64,000 nucleotides of DNA from Roseateles sp. SL47 (GCF_026625885.1 NZ_CP113068.1:5704001-5768000); one strand, 5' to 3'. Shown: positions 16,344 to 24,878, counted from the first letter of the stretch. Notes: generated by a model from the letters alone, not told the origin. Numbers and translations: made by a program.

Positions 16344-16963
16344 TGAATCCTGTCCTCCGCCGCATTGCGCTCTTGGTGGGTGCCGCGTCGCTGCTTCCCT
16401 GGATGCGACGCCCGCTGGAAGCGCACATGGCGGTACACATGCTGCTGCACCTGCCCTGCGTGGCGCTGCTGGGTGCGTGGTCGGTCAGTGAATGGCCTGC
16501 GCTTGCTCGCCGCTGGTATGCCGCGCTGGACTGGCTGGGCGCGGCGTCCTTCACCTTCGCCGTGCTGGTCTTCAGCCTGTGGATGATCCCCGTGGCTCTG
16601 GATGCGAGTTTGCTGGCCGGGTGGGTGGGACTGTCCAAGTACCTGTCGGTCTTTGCGGCCGGGGCGGTGCTGCGGTCAGCCTGGTCTCGCTCACCGCCGG
16701 TCCTGAGCCTGTTCATGCTGGGCAACCTGGCCTGGATGCTGGCCACTGCGGGGATGCTGTTCCAGCAGGCGGAGAGCCGCCTGTGCGTGAGCTACCTGGT
16801 GGATCAGCAGAGCATCACCGGCACCGGGCTGATCGTCTGGGCGGTGGTGGTGGGTATCGTGGCGTTGACACGCTGGATGGCGTCGGAGCCGACGGAGGGG
16901 GACCTTGCCCTCAAAACAACGACTGCTGCCCCGCCTGCACCCCGGGCGCACGAAACTGGCTGA
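16340..16963 (+). CDS. Integral membrane protein of the oxidase cluster (possibly CtaG-like)
   Basis: A 207-residue protein with about five membrane helices and a hydrophilic C-terminal tail. Near the N-terminus lies H29-M-x2-H33-M-L-L, reminiscent of the His/Met motif in CtaG-type cytochrome oxidase assembly factors, which would fit its place after a Sco gene. The similarity is short and the assignment is inference. ATG 16340 overlaps the sco stop; ATG 16343 is an equal alternative. Its 3' end overlaps the opposing radical SAM gene by 53 bp. Confidence 0.65.
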   Translation: MMNPVLRRIALLVGAASLLPWMRRPLEAHMAVHMLLHLPCVALLGAWSVSEWPALARRWYAALDWLGAASFTFAVLVFSLWMIPVALDASLLAGWVGLSKYLSVFAAGAVLRSAWSRSPPVLSLFMLGNLAWMLATAGMLFQQAESRLCVSYLVDQQSITGTGLIVWAVVVGIVALTRWMASEPTEGDLALKTTTAAPPAPRAHETG

Positions 16964-18029
16964 AATCCAGTTCATGCCGTTGCCGGCCGAGCCCAAAGCG
17001 CTCACACGCCTTGCGCATGCGTTGATGCATCAGGTCCGCCCAGATGCCCTCGCCTTTCATGCGGGTGCCGAAACGGGCGTCGTTGTCCTTGCCGCCCCGC
17101 ATGTCCCGCACCCGCGCCATGATCCGCGCTGCCTTGGCCGGCTGATGCTGCTGCAGCCAGTCCTGGAACAGCGGGTTCACCTCCCATGGCAGCCGAAGCG
17201 GAATACTGAAGGCGCGCTGCGCACCCGCCTCCGCAGCCGCTTCGAGAATACGCTCCAGCTCGGGTTCATTCAAAAACGGGATCAGTGGAGACACGCTCAC
17301 CCCCACCGGCACCCCTGCCTGCGCCAGTGCCCGAATGGTCTGCAGCCGCCGGTGAGGTGCAGCCGCACGGGGCTCCAGCGTGCGCGCCAGCTCGGAATCC
17401 AGCGTCGTGACCGACACATAGACGGACACCTGATGACGCTGCGCCATCGGTGCCAGCAGGTCCAGGTCCCGCTCCACCCCGCTGGATTTGGTGACCAGCG
17501 AAAACGGATGCCGGGCCTCGGCCAGCACCTCCACCAGCTGCCGGGTGATGCCCAGCTTGCGCTCCACCGGCTGGTATGCATCCGTCGCGGTGCCGATGCA
17601 CAGATATGACGGTTGATAGCTGGGAGACGACAAGGTCTCCCGCAACCGCTCCGCCGCGTTGACCTTGGCCACAATGCGCGTCTCGAAGTCCAGGCCCGGA
17701 GACAGGTTCAGGTAGCTGTGGGTGGGCCGGGCAAAGCAGTAGATGCAGCCATGCTCGCAGCCCCGGTACGGGTTGATGGAATAGTCAAAGCCGATGTCCG
17801 GCGACTGGTTGGCGCTGAGGATGCGCCGCGCATGCTCTTCAATGATCTCGGTGCGTGGGGGCAGGTGTTCTTCTCGCGCCTCCTGGTCCAGCGTGCCCCA
17901 GCCGTCGTCGAACTGGTCCCGATCACTGCGCTCAAAGCGGTGTGGGATGGCCCAGGCACTGCCCCGCCCCTTCAGGGCTTCAGGCTGCAGGTACAACTCC
18001 GGGGCGGCGATGTTGGGTGGGCGTGGCAT
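16911..18029 (-). CDS. PA0069 family radical SAM protein, probable SOS gene
   Basis: A 372-residue radical SAM enzyme related to the spore photoproduct lyase-like group. The 4Fe-4S motif C91-x3-C95-x2-C98 sits in NPYRGCEHGCIYCFARPTHSYL; other features are LCIGTATDAYQPVE, FSLVTKSSGVERD, and a C-terminal ELDFSQF...QQSLF that is typical of the PA0069 family. Reaction unknown; a DNA or nucleotide repair role is suggested by family resemblance and by the LexA-like box over its start. It converges on the oxidase cluster with overlapping 3' ends, so it is an independent unit. Confidence 0.87.
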   Translation of the reverse strand: MPRPPNIAAPELYLQPEALKGRGSAWAIPHRFERSDRDQFDDGWGTLDQEAREEHLPPRTEIIEEHARRILSANQSPDIGFDYSINPYRGCEHGCIYCFARPTHSYLNLSPGLDFETRIVAKVNAAERLRETLSSPSYQPSYLCIGTATDAYQPVERKLGITRQLVEVLAEARHPFSLVTKSSGVERDLDLLAPMAQRHQVSVYVSVTTLDSELARTLEPRAAAPHRRLQTIRALAQAGVPVGVSVSPLIPFLNEPELERILEAAAEAGAQRAFSIPLRLPWEVNPLFQDWLQQHQPAKAARIMARVRDMRGGKDNDARFGTRMKGEGIWADLMHQRMRKACERFGLGRQRHELDFSQFRAPGVQAGQQSLF

Positions 18030-18048
18030 ACTGTTAATCTATCCAGTA
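18029..18048 (-). promoter_or_regulatory. Near-consensus LexA (SOS) box
   Basis: On the minus strand the sequence is TACTGGATAGATTAACAGTA, matching 16 of 20 positions of the E. coli SOS consensus, with both TACTG and CAGTA half-sites intact; the core is CTGG-N8-ACAG instead of CTGT-N8-ACAG. It ends on the A of the radical SAM ATG, so LexA binding would block transcription. Confidence 0.7.
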
Positions 18049-18331
18049 TTTCCGGAAATTTCCAGTGGCTTCCACTGCCTCATCAGGGGGATGACCGACC
18101 GCCACTGCGCACCATGCGTTGGCGCCCTGACCCAAACCGGTGCCGGGCCACAACACCGATGAATGCGGGGCGTTGCAATTTCACGCCGTCGCCCGGCGCT
18201 GACACAATTTAGAGGTCTATCCCGCTAGCCGTCCGGTCCTCGCCCAGCTACATTGCCGTCGCTTACACCGTAAGCGGATGGCCGATGGCCTTTCAACAAA
18301 AACGCACACGGTCGTTCTGGGAGGGTGGGTG
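18030..18331. other. Divergent intergenic region with several palindromes
   Basis: 302 bp between the radical SAM gene and a small membrane-protein gene. Besides the LexA-like box it holds a perfect 12-bp palindrome (ATTTCCGGAAAT, 18048-18059), an adjacent inverted repeat CAGTGG-CTT-CCACTG (18063-18077) and the inverted repeat at 18260-18276. No coding sequence is evident. Confidence 0.55.
18260..18276. promoter_or_regulatory. Inverted repeat upstream of the small membrane-protein gene
   Basis: CGCTTAC-ACC-GTAAGCG, a perfect 7-bp inverted repeat, ends 55 bp before ATG 18332. It could be an operator or a leader stem-loop; no regulator can be assigned. Confidence 0.4.
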
Positions 18332-18772
18332 ATGAGTCAGGTGCAACCATGGATCGCCGTCGCTGGCCTTCTGGTCGGCGTCGGCCTGGGCGTGGCCGGC
18401 GCAAGCTGGCATTGGGCCAGGCGGCTCGCCGTGGTCCAGCGCACGGCCGACCAGCTCGGCGCTTCCCGCAATCTGCTGGACCAGCAGAACACCCAGGCCC
18501 GCCGTCAGGTGGAACAACTGCAGTCGGAACTCGGTGACCTCCGCATCTTTGCGGAGCGGGCCCGGCGCAGGCTCGCCATGCTCAGCGATGGTCCGACCGC
18601 ACACGTGGCCGCGCCGCCTCCGCCACCTGCCGCACCACCGCGTCCCAGCGCGCAGGAGGTGGCTCAGATGCTCAACCGCAACGACCAGCGCCGCGAACCC
18701 GCCTTAGCCGAAGCGGAGCAGGACGATGCCGGGTTTGAACCCACCCAGGTCGATCCGCCTGAGAACCTCTGA
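18332..18772 (+). CDS. Small membrane-anchored coiled-coil protein
   Basis: A 146-residue protein with one N-terminal membrane helix (about 7-24), a probable coiled coil (about 35-90, RTADQLGASRNLLDQQNTQ and following), a Pro-rich hinge (PPPPPAAPPRPS) and an acidic tail. GGGAGGG at 18320-18326 fits ATG 18332 well. The architecture recalls small envelope or division-associated proteins but I recognise no family. Convergent with fahA. Confidence 0.65.
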   Translation: MSQVQPWIAVAGLLVGVGLGVAGASWHWARRLAVVQRTADQLGASRNLLDQQNTQARRQVEQLQSELGDLRIFAERARRRLAMLSDGPTAHVAAPPPPPAAPPRPSAQEVAQMLNRNDQRREPALAEAEQDDAGFEPTQVDPPENL

Positions 18773-18801
18773 TCGCTGCGTGCGCTGAGCCGCAGTTCGG
18801 T

Positions 18802-20145
18802 TCAGCCGGTGATGGCAGGCAGCACCGTTCCCACACAAGGCCCGAAGCCGATACGCCGATGCCCCGGCGCCTCGCAAAAGCCCACCAGCGTCACGCTGTC
18901 CCCATCTTGCAGAAAAGTGCGCTGCTCTCCATTGGGCAGCGTCAACGGCTGCTTGCCGCCTTGTGTCAACTCCAGCAGCGACCCGCCCTGGTCCGGCTGA
19001 GCGCCGGACTGCGTGCCAGACCCCAGCAGGTCGCCAGGTTGCAGGTTGCAGCCATTGCTGGCGTGATGCGTGAGCATCTGTGCAAAGGTCCAATAACAGT
19101 CCGCGAAGTCCGACCGCATCAGCCGATGCGGGGGGACCTGCGCAGCGCACATGGCTGCCGTCTGCAAATGCACTTCGAGCTGGATGGACACTGCCCCCTG
19201 TTCACGATTCACGGCACCGTCCAGATAAGGCAGCGGCTGCGGGTGATCGCCCGTGCGGCTGAAGCTGCGGCGAAATGGCGCCAGCGCCTCCATCGTCACC
19301 ACCCAGGGCGAAAGGGTGGTGGCAAAGCTCTTGGAAAGGAACGGCCCGAGCGGCTGATATTCCCAAGCCTGAATGTCCCGCGCAGACCAGTCATTGAGCA
19401 GCACCAGCCCGAAGAGATGATCTTCCGCTTGATCGATCGACACGGGCTGCCCTTGCGGATTGCCCTGGCCCACAAGCGCCCCCACCTCCAGCTCATAGTC
19501 CAGACGCTTGCAAGGGCCGAAGCTGGGCGGTTCGGCGTCCGGGGCCTTCATCTGGCCGAGCGGGCGGCGGAATTGCTGACCACTGACGCCCAGCGAGGAC
19601 ACCCGCCCGTGATACCCGATGGGCACCCACTTGTAGTTGGGCAGCAGCGGGTTGTCCGGTCGGAACAGCTTGCCCACCGTGGTGGCATGGTGGATGCCGG
19701 CATAGAAGTCGGTGTAGTCGCCGATGCGGCAGGGCAGCGTGAACTCCAAGGTGCTTTGCGGCACCAGCGCGGCGGAGAGCCGAGCCGGGCCGCCGCCCTC
19801 GCTCCCCTCCACCAGCGCAGCGACCAGCGCATGGCGGCAGCGACGCCGCAGTGTCGGCCCGGCCGCCATCAGCGGATTCAGCCCCTGCCCCACACAAGCG
19901 CGCAGCACATCGGCCACCTCGGCCGGCAGCGCCCCAAGATCCGCTGCGGCCACCAGGTCCAGGGCCTGGTCACCGATGGCGGTGAAGGGTCGGAACGGCT
20001 CGCTGCTGCCTGCGGCCCGCGCCATGGCCAGCGGCAGATTCTGGATCGGGAAATCCGTGTCGTTGGTGTTGGAAGAAGCCACCCAGCTGCGCAGGGACGG
20101 GTCGTGGGTATGGTCGAGAGAAAGCGAACTCATGGAAGTCATCAT
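18802..20145 (-). CDS. fahA: Fumarylacetoacetase
   Basis: A 447-residue cytosolic hydrolase that splits fumarylacetoacetate into fumarate and acetoacetate, the last step of homogentisate breakdown. Family features: N-terminal domain with FPIQNLPLAMARA, then the catalytic domain with YTDFYAGIHHATTVGKLFRP, GYHGRVSSLGVSG, KRLDYELEVGALVG, LVLLNDWSARDIQAWEYQPLGPFLSKSF and GDLLGSGTQSG, which hold the metal and active-site residues. Its ATG shares one base with the hmgA stop (TGATG), so the two are translationally coupled. ATGs at 20142 and 20133 are possible alternatives. Confidence 0.96.
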   Translation of the reverse strand: MMTSMSSLSLDHTHDPSLRSWVASSNTNDTDFPIQNLPLAMARAAGSSEPFRPFTAIGDQALDLVAAADLGALPAEVADVLRACVGQGLNPLMAAGPTLRRRCRHALVAALVEGSEGGGPARLSAALVPQSTLEFTLPCRIGDYTDFYAGIHHATTVGKLFRPDNPLLPNYKWVPIGYHGRVSSLGVSGQQFRRPLGQMKAPDAEPPSFGPCKRLDYELEVGALVGQGNPQGQPVSIDQAEDHLFGLVLLNDWSARDIQAWEYQPLGPFLSKSFATTLSPWVVTMEALAPFRRSFSRTGDHPQPLPYLDGAVNREQGAVSIQLEVHLQTAAMCAAQVPPHRLMRSDFADCYWTFAQMLTHHASNGCNLQPGDLLGSGTQSGAQPDQGGSLLELTQGGKQPLTLPNGEQRTFLQDGDSVTLVGFCEAPGHRRIGFGPCVGTVLPAITG

Positions 20146-21488
20146 CAGCCTTTGAATTGATCCTGGAGGCCTGCCCAGCAGGCGGCATAGTGAGTGTCCA
20201 GCGCACCGCCCTGCATGGCGTAAGCCGTGGGGCGGAAGCGCCAGCGGCTTTCAAACATGAAGGCCAGGGTGTGGTCGAGTTTTTGCGGTGTCAGCGTGCG
20301 TGTGCTGGCAGCGCTGAAGGCATCGGTATCCGGGCCATGCGGCACCAGGCAGTTGTGCAGGCTCGCGCCGCCAGGGCGGAAACCTTCCGGCTTGGCGTCA
20401 TACTGACCGTAGATGAGGCCCATGAATTCACTCATCACATTGCGGTGGTACCAGGGCGGACGGAAGGTGTCTTCCTGCACCAGCCAGCGCGGCGGGAAGA
20501 TGACGAAGTCGCAATTGGCGGTGCCGGCCGTGTCGCTCGGTGAGGTGAGCACGGTGAAGATGGACGGGTCCGGATGGTCGAAGCTGATGGAGCCAATGGT
20601 CATGAAGTGCGCGGTGTCGTACTTCAGCGGCGTGAGGTTGCCGTGCCACGCCACCACGTTGAACGGCGTCACCGCCTGCTCGTTGTGCCAGAACTCGCCG
20701 CCCATCTTGCGGATCACTTCATACGGCTGCTGCGCTTCGTGCGCCGCCACCGGTGCGAGGAAGTCGCGTGGATTGGCCAGGCCATTGCTGCCGATCGGCC
20801 CTAGTTCAGGCAAGCGAAAGGCCGCGCCGTAGTTTTCGCAGACGTACCCACGCGCCTGCGCCTCATGCAGTTCCACACGGAAGGTGATGCCCCGGGGAAT
20901 CAGCGCAATCTCTCCGGGCACCACGTCCAGCAGCCCCATCTCGGTCACCAGGCGCAAGCCGCCTTGCTGGGGCACGATGAGCATTTCGCCGTCGGCATTC
21001 ATCAGCGCCCGCTGCTGCATCGAGCGGTTGCAGAGGTAGACCAGCGCCGCCATGCCGGTCTGGGCATCCGGGTCCCCATTGGCCACCAGCGTGCGCATGC
21101 CTTCCACAAAGTCCCAGGACTCCTCTCCTTGCGGCAGGGCGAAGGGATGCCAGCGCAATGGGTCCGGGGGCACGGGGACACCCCCGGCCGCACCAGTCGT
21201 CCAGTGGGGCGCTGAAAAGGGTTGGAAGGGGCTGGTGACCACGGACGGCTGCCGGCGATACAGCCAGGTGCGGCGGTTCTCCACACGCGGCGCGGTGAAG
21301 GCGGAGCCAGAGAGGAGTTCGGGATAGAGGTCCAGGGGGGCGCGCTGCGGGCTGTTGCGGCCCTTGGGCAAGGCGCCCGGCACCGCTTCGGTTTCGAACT
21401 GATTGCCGAAGCCGCTCTGGTAGCGCAGGGGCGATGAAGCCGCAGGCGTGACGGCACTCAGGGTGGCGGAGGATTGCGGAGCGTTCAT
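20145..21488 (-). CDS. hmgA: Homogentisate 1,2-dioxygenase
   Basis: A 447-residue non-haem iron dioxygenase that opens the ring of homogentisate to maleylacetoacetate. Recognised by [58 protein letters not shown], and the iron-binding [21 protein letters not shown], followed by [11 protein letters not shown] 21488 follows AAAGGA and is favoured over an upstream in-frame start. Part of the operon MBL, flavin monooxygenase, DUF2783, hmgA, fahA; a convergent-pathway maiA is in the divergent unit. Confidence 0.97.
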   Translation of the reverse strand: MNAPQSSATLSAVTPAASSPLRYQSGFGNQFETEAVPGALPKGRNSPQRAPLDLYPELLSGSAFTAPRVENRRTWLYRRQPSVVTSPFQPFSAPHWTTGAAGGVPVPPDPLRWHPFALPQGEESWDFVEGMRTLVANGDPDAQTGMAALVYLCNRSMQQRALMNADGEMLIVPQQGGLRLVTEMGLLDVVPGEIALIPRGITFRVELHEAQARGYVCENYGAAFRLPELGPIGSNGLANPRDFLAPVAAHEAQQPYEVIRKMGGEFWHNEQAVTPFNVVAWHGNLTPLKYDTAHFMTIGSISFDHPDPSIFTVLTSPSDTAGTANCDFVIFPPRWLVQEDTFRPPWYHRNVMSEFMGLIYGQYDAKPEGFRPGGASLHNCLVPHGPDTDAFSAASTRTLTPQKLDHTLAFMFESRWRFRPTAYAMQGGALDTHYAACWAGLQDQFKG

Positions 21489-21507
21489 GGGCGTCCTTTG
21501 GGAGGAT

Positions 21508-21720
21508 TCATGCGGAAGGAGGAACATTCGGGCGTGGGGCGCCGGCAGCCGCCAGCGCTTCTTTCAACACGTCCAGGTGGCCGATGTGATTGGCCAGCAG
21601 CAGGATCAACCTTGCATTGAAGGCATGACTGTCGTCTGGCGAGAGGTCTTGATGCGCGCGCAGCAAGGCCTCGTAGAAGTCGTCTGGTGATTCCAGATGT
21701 GGGGCGGTGATCAGTGGCAT
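21508..21720 (-). CDS. DUF2783 small protein
   Basis: A 70-residue soluble, acidic helical protein ([38 protein letters not shown]) matching DUF2783. It overlaps the 3' end of the flavin monooxygenase gene by 10 bp and precedes hmgA by 19 bp. DUF2783 genes commonly follow such monooxygenases; a partner or stabilising role is inferred, none is established to my knowledge. Confidence 0.78.
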   Translation of the reverse strand: MPLITAPHLESPDDFYEALLRAHQDLSPDDSHAFNARLILLLANHIGHLDVLKEALAAAGAPRPNVPPSA

Positions 21721-23819
21721 GCCAACGCCTCTGGCACGGTGGCGGTTTGAGGGGAAGCCACGGCGCGGAGCACGGCGGCGCGCAAGCGCCGAGCGTCCGG
21801 CTCACGCCAGCGGGCGCATAGATGCTGGTCCGGGCGCAGCAGCAGGACGGTGCCGGGCTGTCCGTCGTAGCGGGCGTGCGCCAGGCCGTGGGGATCGTGC
21901 AGCAGGCGGATATCCACGGATGGGTTGAAGGACTGGTCGCTGGACTGGGCAAAGGGCTGAGCAAAGGGCTGAGCAAATGATTGAGCAAGGGGCTGCCCTT
22001 TGGGCCGATCGACCAACACATCGGGGCGTAGAGGGGAGGCCAGGCGGACGCTTCGTCCGCTGGCAGAGGGCCGGGTCAGCACCAGCAGGAGAGGTCGCGG
22101 CAGGCCGACAAATGCCTGGAGAACGGCGGCAATGATCGGATGCAGCGCGTCTGATGGGGCGGCGGCGTCGGTGAACATCATCACCGTAAAGCGCCCAGAC
22201 ACGGTGTGGCGCAGCAGCCAATACGGCGCTTCTGCGTCTGCGTCTGCGCCAATGTCAGCACGAGCACGAGCACGAGCATCAGCATCAGCATCAGCATCAG
22301 CATCAGCATCAGCACCAGCACCAGCACCAGCACCAGCACCAGCACCAGCGGCAGCGGCAGCAGCAAGTCCATCACCAGCTGCAGGAGTGCAGGCATCAAG
22401 ACCAAGCCCCGTTGTCACTTCTGAGCGCGCCACCCGCATCACCGGTGCATCCGCCAACGGCGCCCCCAGCGCGATGCTCCCCGCAAAGGCCTCTTCGTCC
22501 GCCGTGCTCAACACCGAGCCCACCAGCGTCGTTGCCGTGGAGAGTCGCCCGCTATTGACCAGCTTGCGTGCGAAGTCGAAGTCCCGCGCGAGGTCCAGCA
22601 CGGCTGTGCGGAACACCCGGCTGATGTCGCTCTTGGGCGTGATGAAGTCCGTCGAGCGGCTGGAGTGGCGGATGTTGTCGTCCGCCGCCTGTTCGCGCTC
22701 CCGTGCATAGGTCTCCAGCAATGCATCCGGTGCCCGCCCCTGGATCACCCATGCCAGTTTCCACGCCAGGTTGTCAGCGTCCTGGATGCCGGAGTTGGCC
22801 CCCCGCGCGCCAAAGGGTGAGACGCCATGCGCAGCGTCGCCTGCAAACAGTACACGCCCATGACGGAAGCGCTGCATGCGCGTGCAGGCAAAGGTGTACA
22901 CCGAGGCCCACACCAGTTCCATCTCCGGCACGTCGCCAGGGCCCCCGGCCGCACGCGAGGCCTCGGCCATCAGCGTGCGCACACGCGGCAGGATGTGCTC
23001 CGGGCGCTTCTCCCGCTCGGGGTCCGCCTCCCAGCCCAGCTGAAAATCAATGCGCCACACGCCCTCCGGTTGGCGATGCAGCAGCACACTCTGGCCTGGG
23101 TGGAACGGGGGATCAAACCAGAACCAGCGCTCCGCAGGAAACGGCGCCTGCATGCGGACATCCGCAATCAGGAAACGGTCCCGGAAACTGCGGCCCTGTG
23201 TGTCCAGGCCCATCAGGTGGCGCACGGGGGAGCGGGCACCGTCGCAGGCCACCACATGGTCGGCCTGCAGACAGTAGTCCCCGTCCGGCGTCCGGATGGT
23301 GAGCATCACCGAAGGATCTTGTGGGCCCGACTGCACTGCCACCACCTCGTGATGCCACCGCAGGTCCAGCAGCGGCAATTGCTGCGCACGGGCCACCAGA
23401 CCGGCCTCGACATGGTATTGCTGCAGGTTGATGAAGGCGGGGCGCTGATGGCCAGGCTCCGGCTGCAGATCGAATTGATAGACCTGCTGGTCCCGGAAGA
23501 ACACACGGCCCACATGCCAGGACACGCCCTGCTCCACCAGACGCTGGCCGCAACCGAGACGGTCGAAGATCTCCAGGGTACGTTGGGCAAAGCACAAGGC
23601 CCGAGAGCCGACCGAGAGCCGGCCGTCCTTGTTGAGCAGCACCACCGGCACCTGCTGCTGCGCCAGGTCGATGGCCAAGGACAGGCCCACCGGCCCTGCG
23701 CCCACCACCACCACCGGGTGACGCACCGGCGCCATCCCGGGCGCGCCCTGGTCCGCATGGCGACGGTAGGGAAACACCACCGTCTGAGGGTCCACCATGG
23801 GCCCTGGTTCTTGTGTCAT
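21711..23819 (-). CDS. FAD-dependent aromatic monooxygenase (PheA/MhpA-like)
   Basis: A 702-residue class A flavoprotein hydroxylase. FAD-binding motifs: VVVVGAGPVGLSLAIDLA (about 35-52), DGARSPVRHLMGL, and GRVLFAGDAAHGVSPFGARGANSGIQDADNL. The C-terminal thioredoxin-like part ends with PGTVLLLRPDQHLCARW. By context it may hydroxylate a phenylacetate or related ring to give homogentisate (inference). Unusual: a roughly 50-residue insert of Ala-Gly, Ala-Asp and Ala-Arg dipeptides near residue 485-530, plus a short AQPFAQ tandem repeat further on, both encoded by DNA repeats. The enzyme is therefore longer than common homologues. Confidence 0.87.
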   Translation of the reverse strand: MTQEPGPMVDPQTVVFPYRRHADQGAPGMAPVRHPVVVVGAGPVGLSLAIDLAQQQVPVVLLNKDGRLSVGSRALCFAQRTLEIFDRLGCGQRLVEQGVSWHVGRVFFRDQQVYQFDLQPEPGHQRPAFINLQQYHVEAGLVARAQQLPLLDLRWHHEVVAVQSGPQDPSVMLTIRTPDGDYCLQADHVVACDGARSPVRHLMGLDTQGRSFRDRFLIADVRMQAPFPAERWFWFDPPFHPGQSVLLHRQPEGVWRIDFQLGWEADPEREKRPEHILPRVRTLMAEASRAAGGPGDVPEMELVWASVYTFACTRMQRFRHGRVLFAGDAAHGVSPFGARGANSGIQDADNLAWKLAWVIQGRAPDALLETYAREREQAADDNIRHSSRSTDFITPKSDISRVFRTAVLDLARDFDFARKLVNSGRLSTATTLVGSVLSTADEEAFAGSIALGAPLADAPVMRVARSEVTTGLGLDACTPAAGDGLAAAAAAGAGAGAGAGAGADADADADADADARARARADIGADADAEAPYWLLRHTVSGRFTVMMFTDAAAPSDALHPIIAAVLQAFVGLPRPLLLVLTRPSASGRSVRLASPLRPDVLVDRPKGQPLAQSFAQPFAQPFAQSSDQSFNPSVDIRLLHDPHGLAHARYDGQPGTVLLLRPDQHLCARWREPDARRLRAAVLRAVASPQTATVPEALACH
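21949..21985. repeat. 12-bp tandem repeat in the monooxygenase gene
   Basis: About three degenerate copies of GCAAAGGGCTGA (plus strand) encode the reiterated AQPFAQ segment near the C-terminal part of the monooxygenase. Confidence 0.6.
22231..22377. repeat. Hexanucleotide microsatellite in the monooxygenase gene
   Basis: On the plus strand, runs of GCACGA (about 3), GCATCA (about 6) and GCACCA (about 6), flanked by TCTGCG and GCGGCA variants. Read on the coding strand they give the (GA)n, (DA)n and (RA)n tract. Frame is preserved whatever the copy number. Confidence 0.85.
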
Positions 23820-23835
23820 GCCTTGTCTCCTGCCC

Positions 23836-23862
23836 CGCCTCTACCGCCTCTACCGCCTCCGC
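23836..23862. repeat. Three 9-bp repeats between MBL and monooxygenase genes
   Basis: CGCCTCTAC, CGCCTCTAC, CGCCTCCGC in the 105-bp gap inside the operon. No coding role; noted as another short tandem repeat in this locus. Confidence 0.55.
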
Positions 23863-23924
23863 CGCCACCATCGGCTCTGCCGCCACCTTGCAGGCAACGT
23901 ATTGCAACGACCCAGCGGTGCTTG

Positions 23925-24878
23925 TCAGCCCTCCAGAGCCTTCCACATCTCGATGTCGCGCTGGGCGGTCCAGATGCGGGGATGCGGATGGGCGGTCACC
24001 TCATCAAAGCAGCGGGTGACGTCGAAGGGCATGCAGTGGTCGAAGATGACCCAGTGGCCATAGGCTGGCTTCATGGCGGCGTAGGTGTCCTTGTAGACCG
24101 ATGTCAGGTCCTTGCCGGCCGCCACGCCAGCCTTCACCGACGCGTGCAGGTCGGCAATAAAGGCGCGGGTGCCGGCCAGGCCCTGGGCCACCGCGTCCGG
24201 CGTCGTCAAAGCGGCGCCCCGCCCCGGCACCAGTGCCACCGGATGCAGCGCGGCCAGCCGGTCCAGCGTCTGCGGCCACTCGCCAAAATAGGCATCGCCC
24301 GCATAGGGCGTGGCATCGAATTCCACCAGGTCGCCGGAAAACAGGATCTTCTGCTGAGGTAGCCAGACGACGGTGTCCCCCTTGGTGTGACCGCGCCCCA
24401 ACTGCAGCAATTGCACTTCCAGCTTGCCCAGCCACAGGCTCATCGCCCCCTGAAAGGTGAGGGTCGGCCAAGTGAGGCCCGGGGGCACCGAATCGACATT
24501 GCGAAAGAGCCGCGGGAAGCGGCCGATTTCACTGGCCTTGTCCTGCTCGCCGCGCTCCACGATCAGGTCGTAGGTGTCACGGCTGGCAATGATGTGACGG
24601 GGCTGATAAGCAGAGGCGCCCAGCACCCGCACCGCGTGATAGTGGCTCAGCACGACGTACTCGATGGGCTTGTTGGTCACCTCCCGGATGCGACGGATGA
24701 CATCCTGCGCCATGGACGGGGTGGCCTGGGTGTCGATCACCATCACCGAATCGTCGCCAATGATGACGCCCGTGTTGGGGTCCCCTTCCGCCGTATAGGC
24801 ATAGGCATTGGCGCTGAGCTTGACGAAGGAGACCCGCTTTTCTTCCAGGTCGGCGTGGCTGGCGAACTGCTTGCTCAT
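23925..24878 (-). CDS. MBL-fold hydrolase of the homogentisate locus
   Basis: A 317-residue metallo-beta-lactamase-fold protein. Fold features are VIIGDDSVMVIDTQAT, LSHYHAVRVLGASAY, LGRGHTKGDTVVWLPQQKILFSGDLVEF and the late His in FDHCMPF. The usual HxHxDH metal motif reads H-Y-H-A-V-R here, so the second metal site lacks its Asp and third His. GGAG 8 bp upstream supports ATG 24878 over ATG 24896. First gene of the minus-strand catabolic operon; substrate unknown, a thioester or lactone would fit the fold (inference). Confidence 0.8.
   Translation of the reverse strand: MSKQFASHADLEEKRVSFVKLSANAYAYTAEGDPNTGVIIGDDSVMVIDTQATPSMAQDVIRRIREVTNKPIEYVVLSHYHAVRVLGASAYQPRHIIASRDTYDLIVERGEQDKASEIGRFPRLFRNVDSVPPGLTWPTLTFQGAMSLWLGKLEVQLLQLGRGHTKGDTVVWLPQQKILFSGDLVEFDATPYAGDAYFGEWPQTLDRLAALHPVALVPGRGAALTTPDAVAQGLAGTRAFIADLHASVKAGVAAGKDLTSVYKDTYAAMKPAYGHWVIFDHCMPFDVTRCFDEVTAHPHPRIWTAQRDIEMWKALEG

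Noticed and set aside
22206..22424. Plus-strand frame coding Ser-Ile/Ser-Thr repeats
   Set aside because: Reverse reading of the monooxygenase microsatellite.
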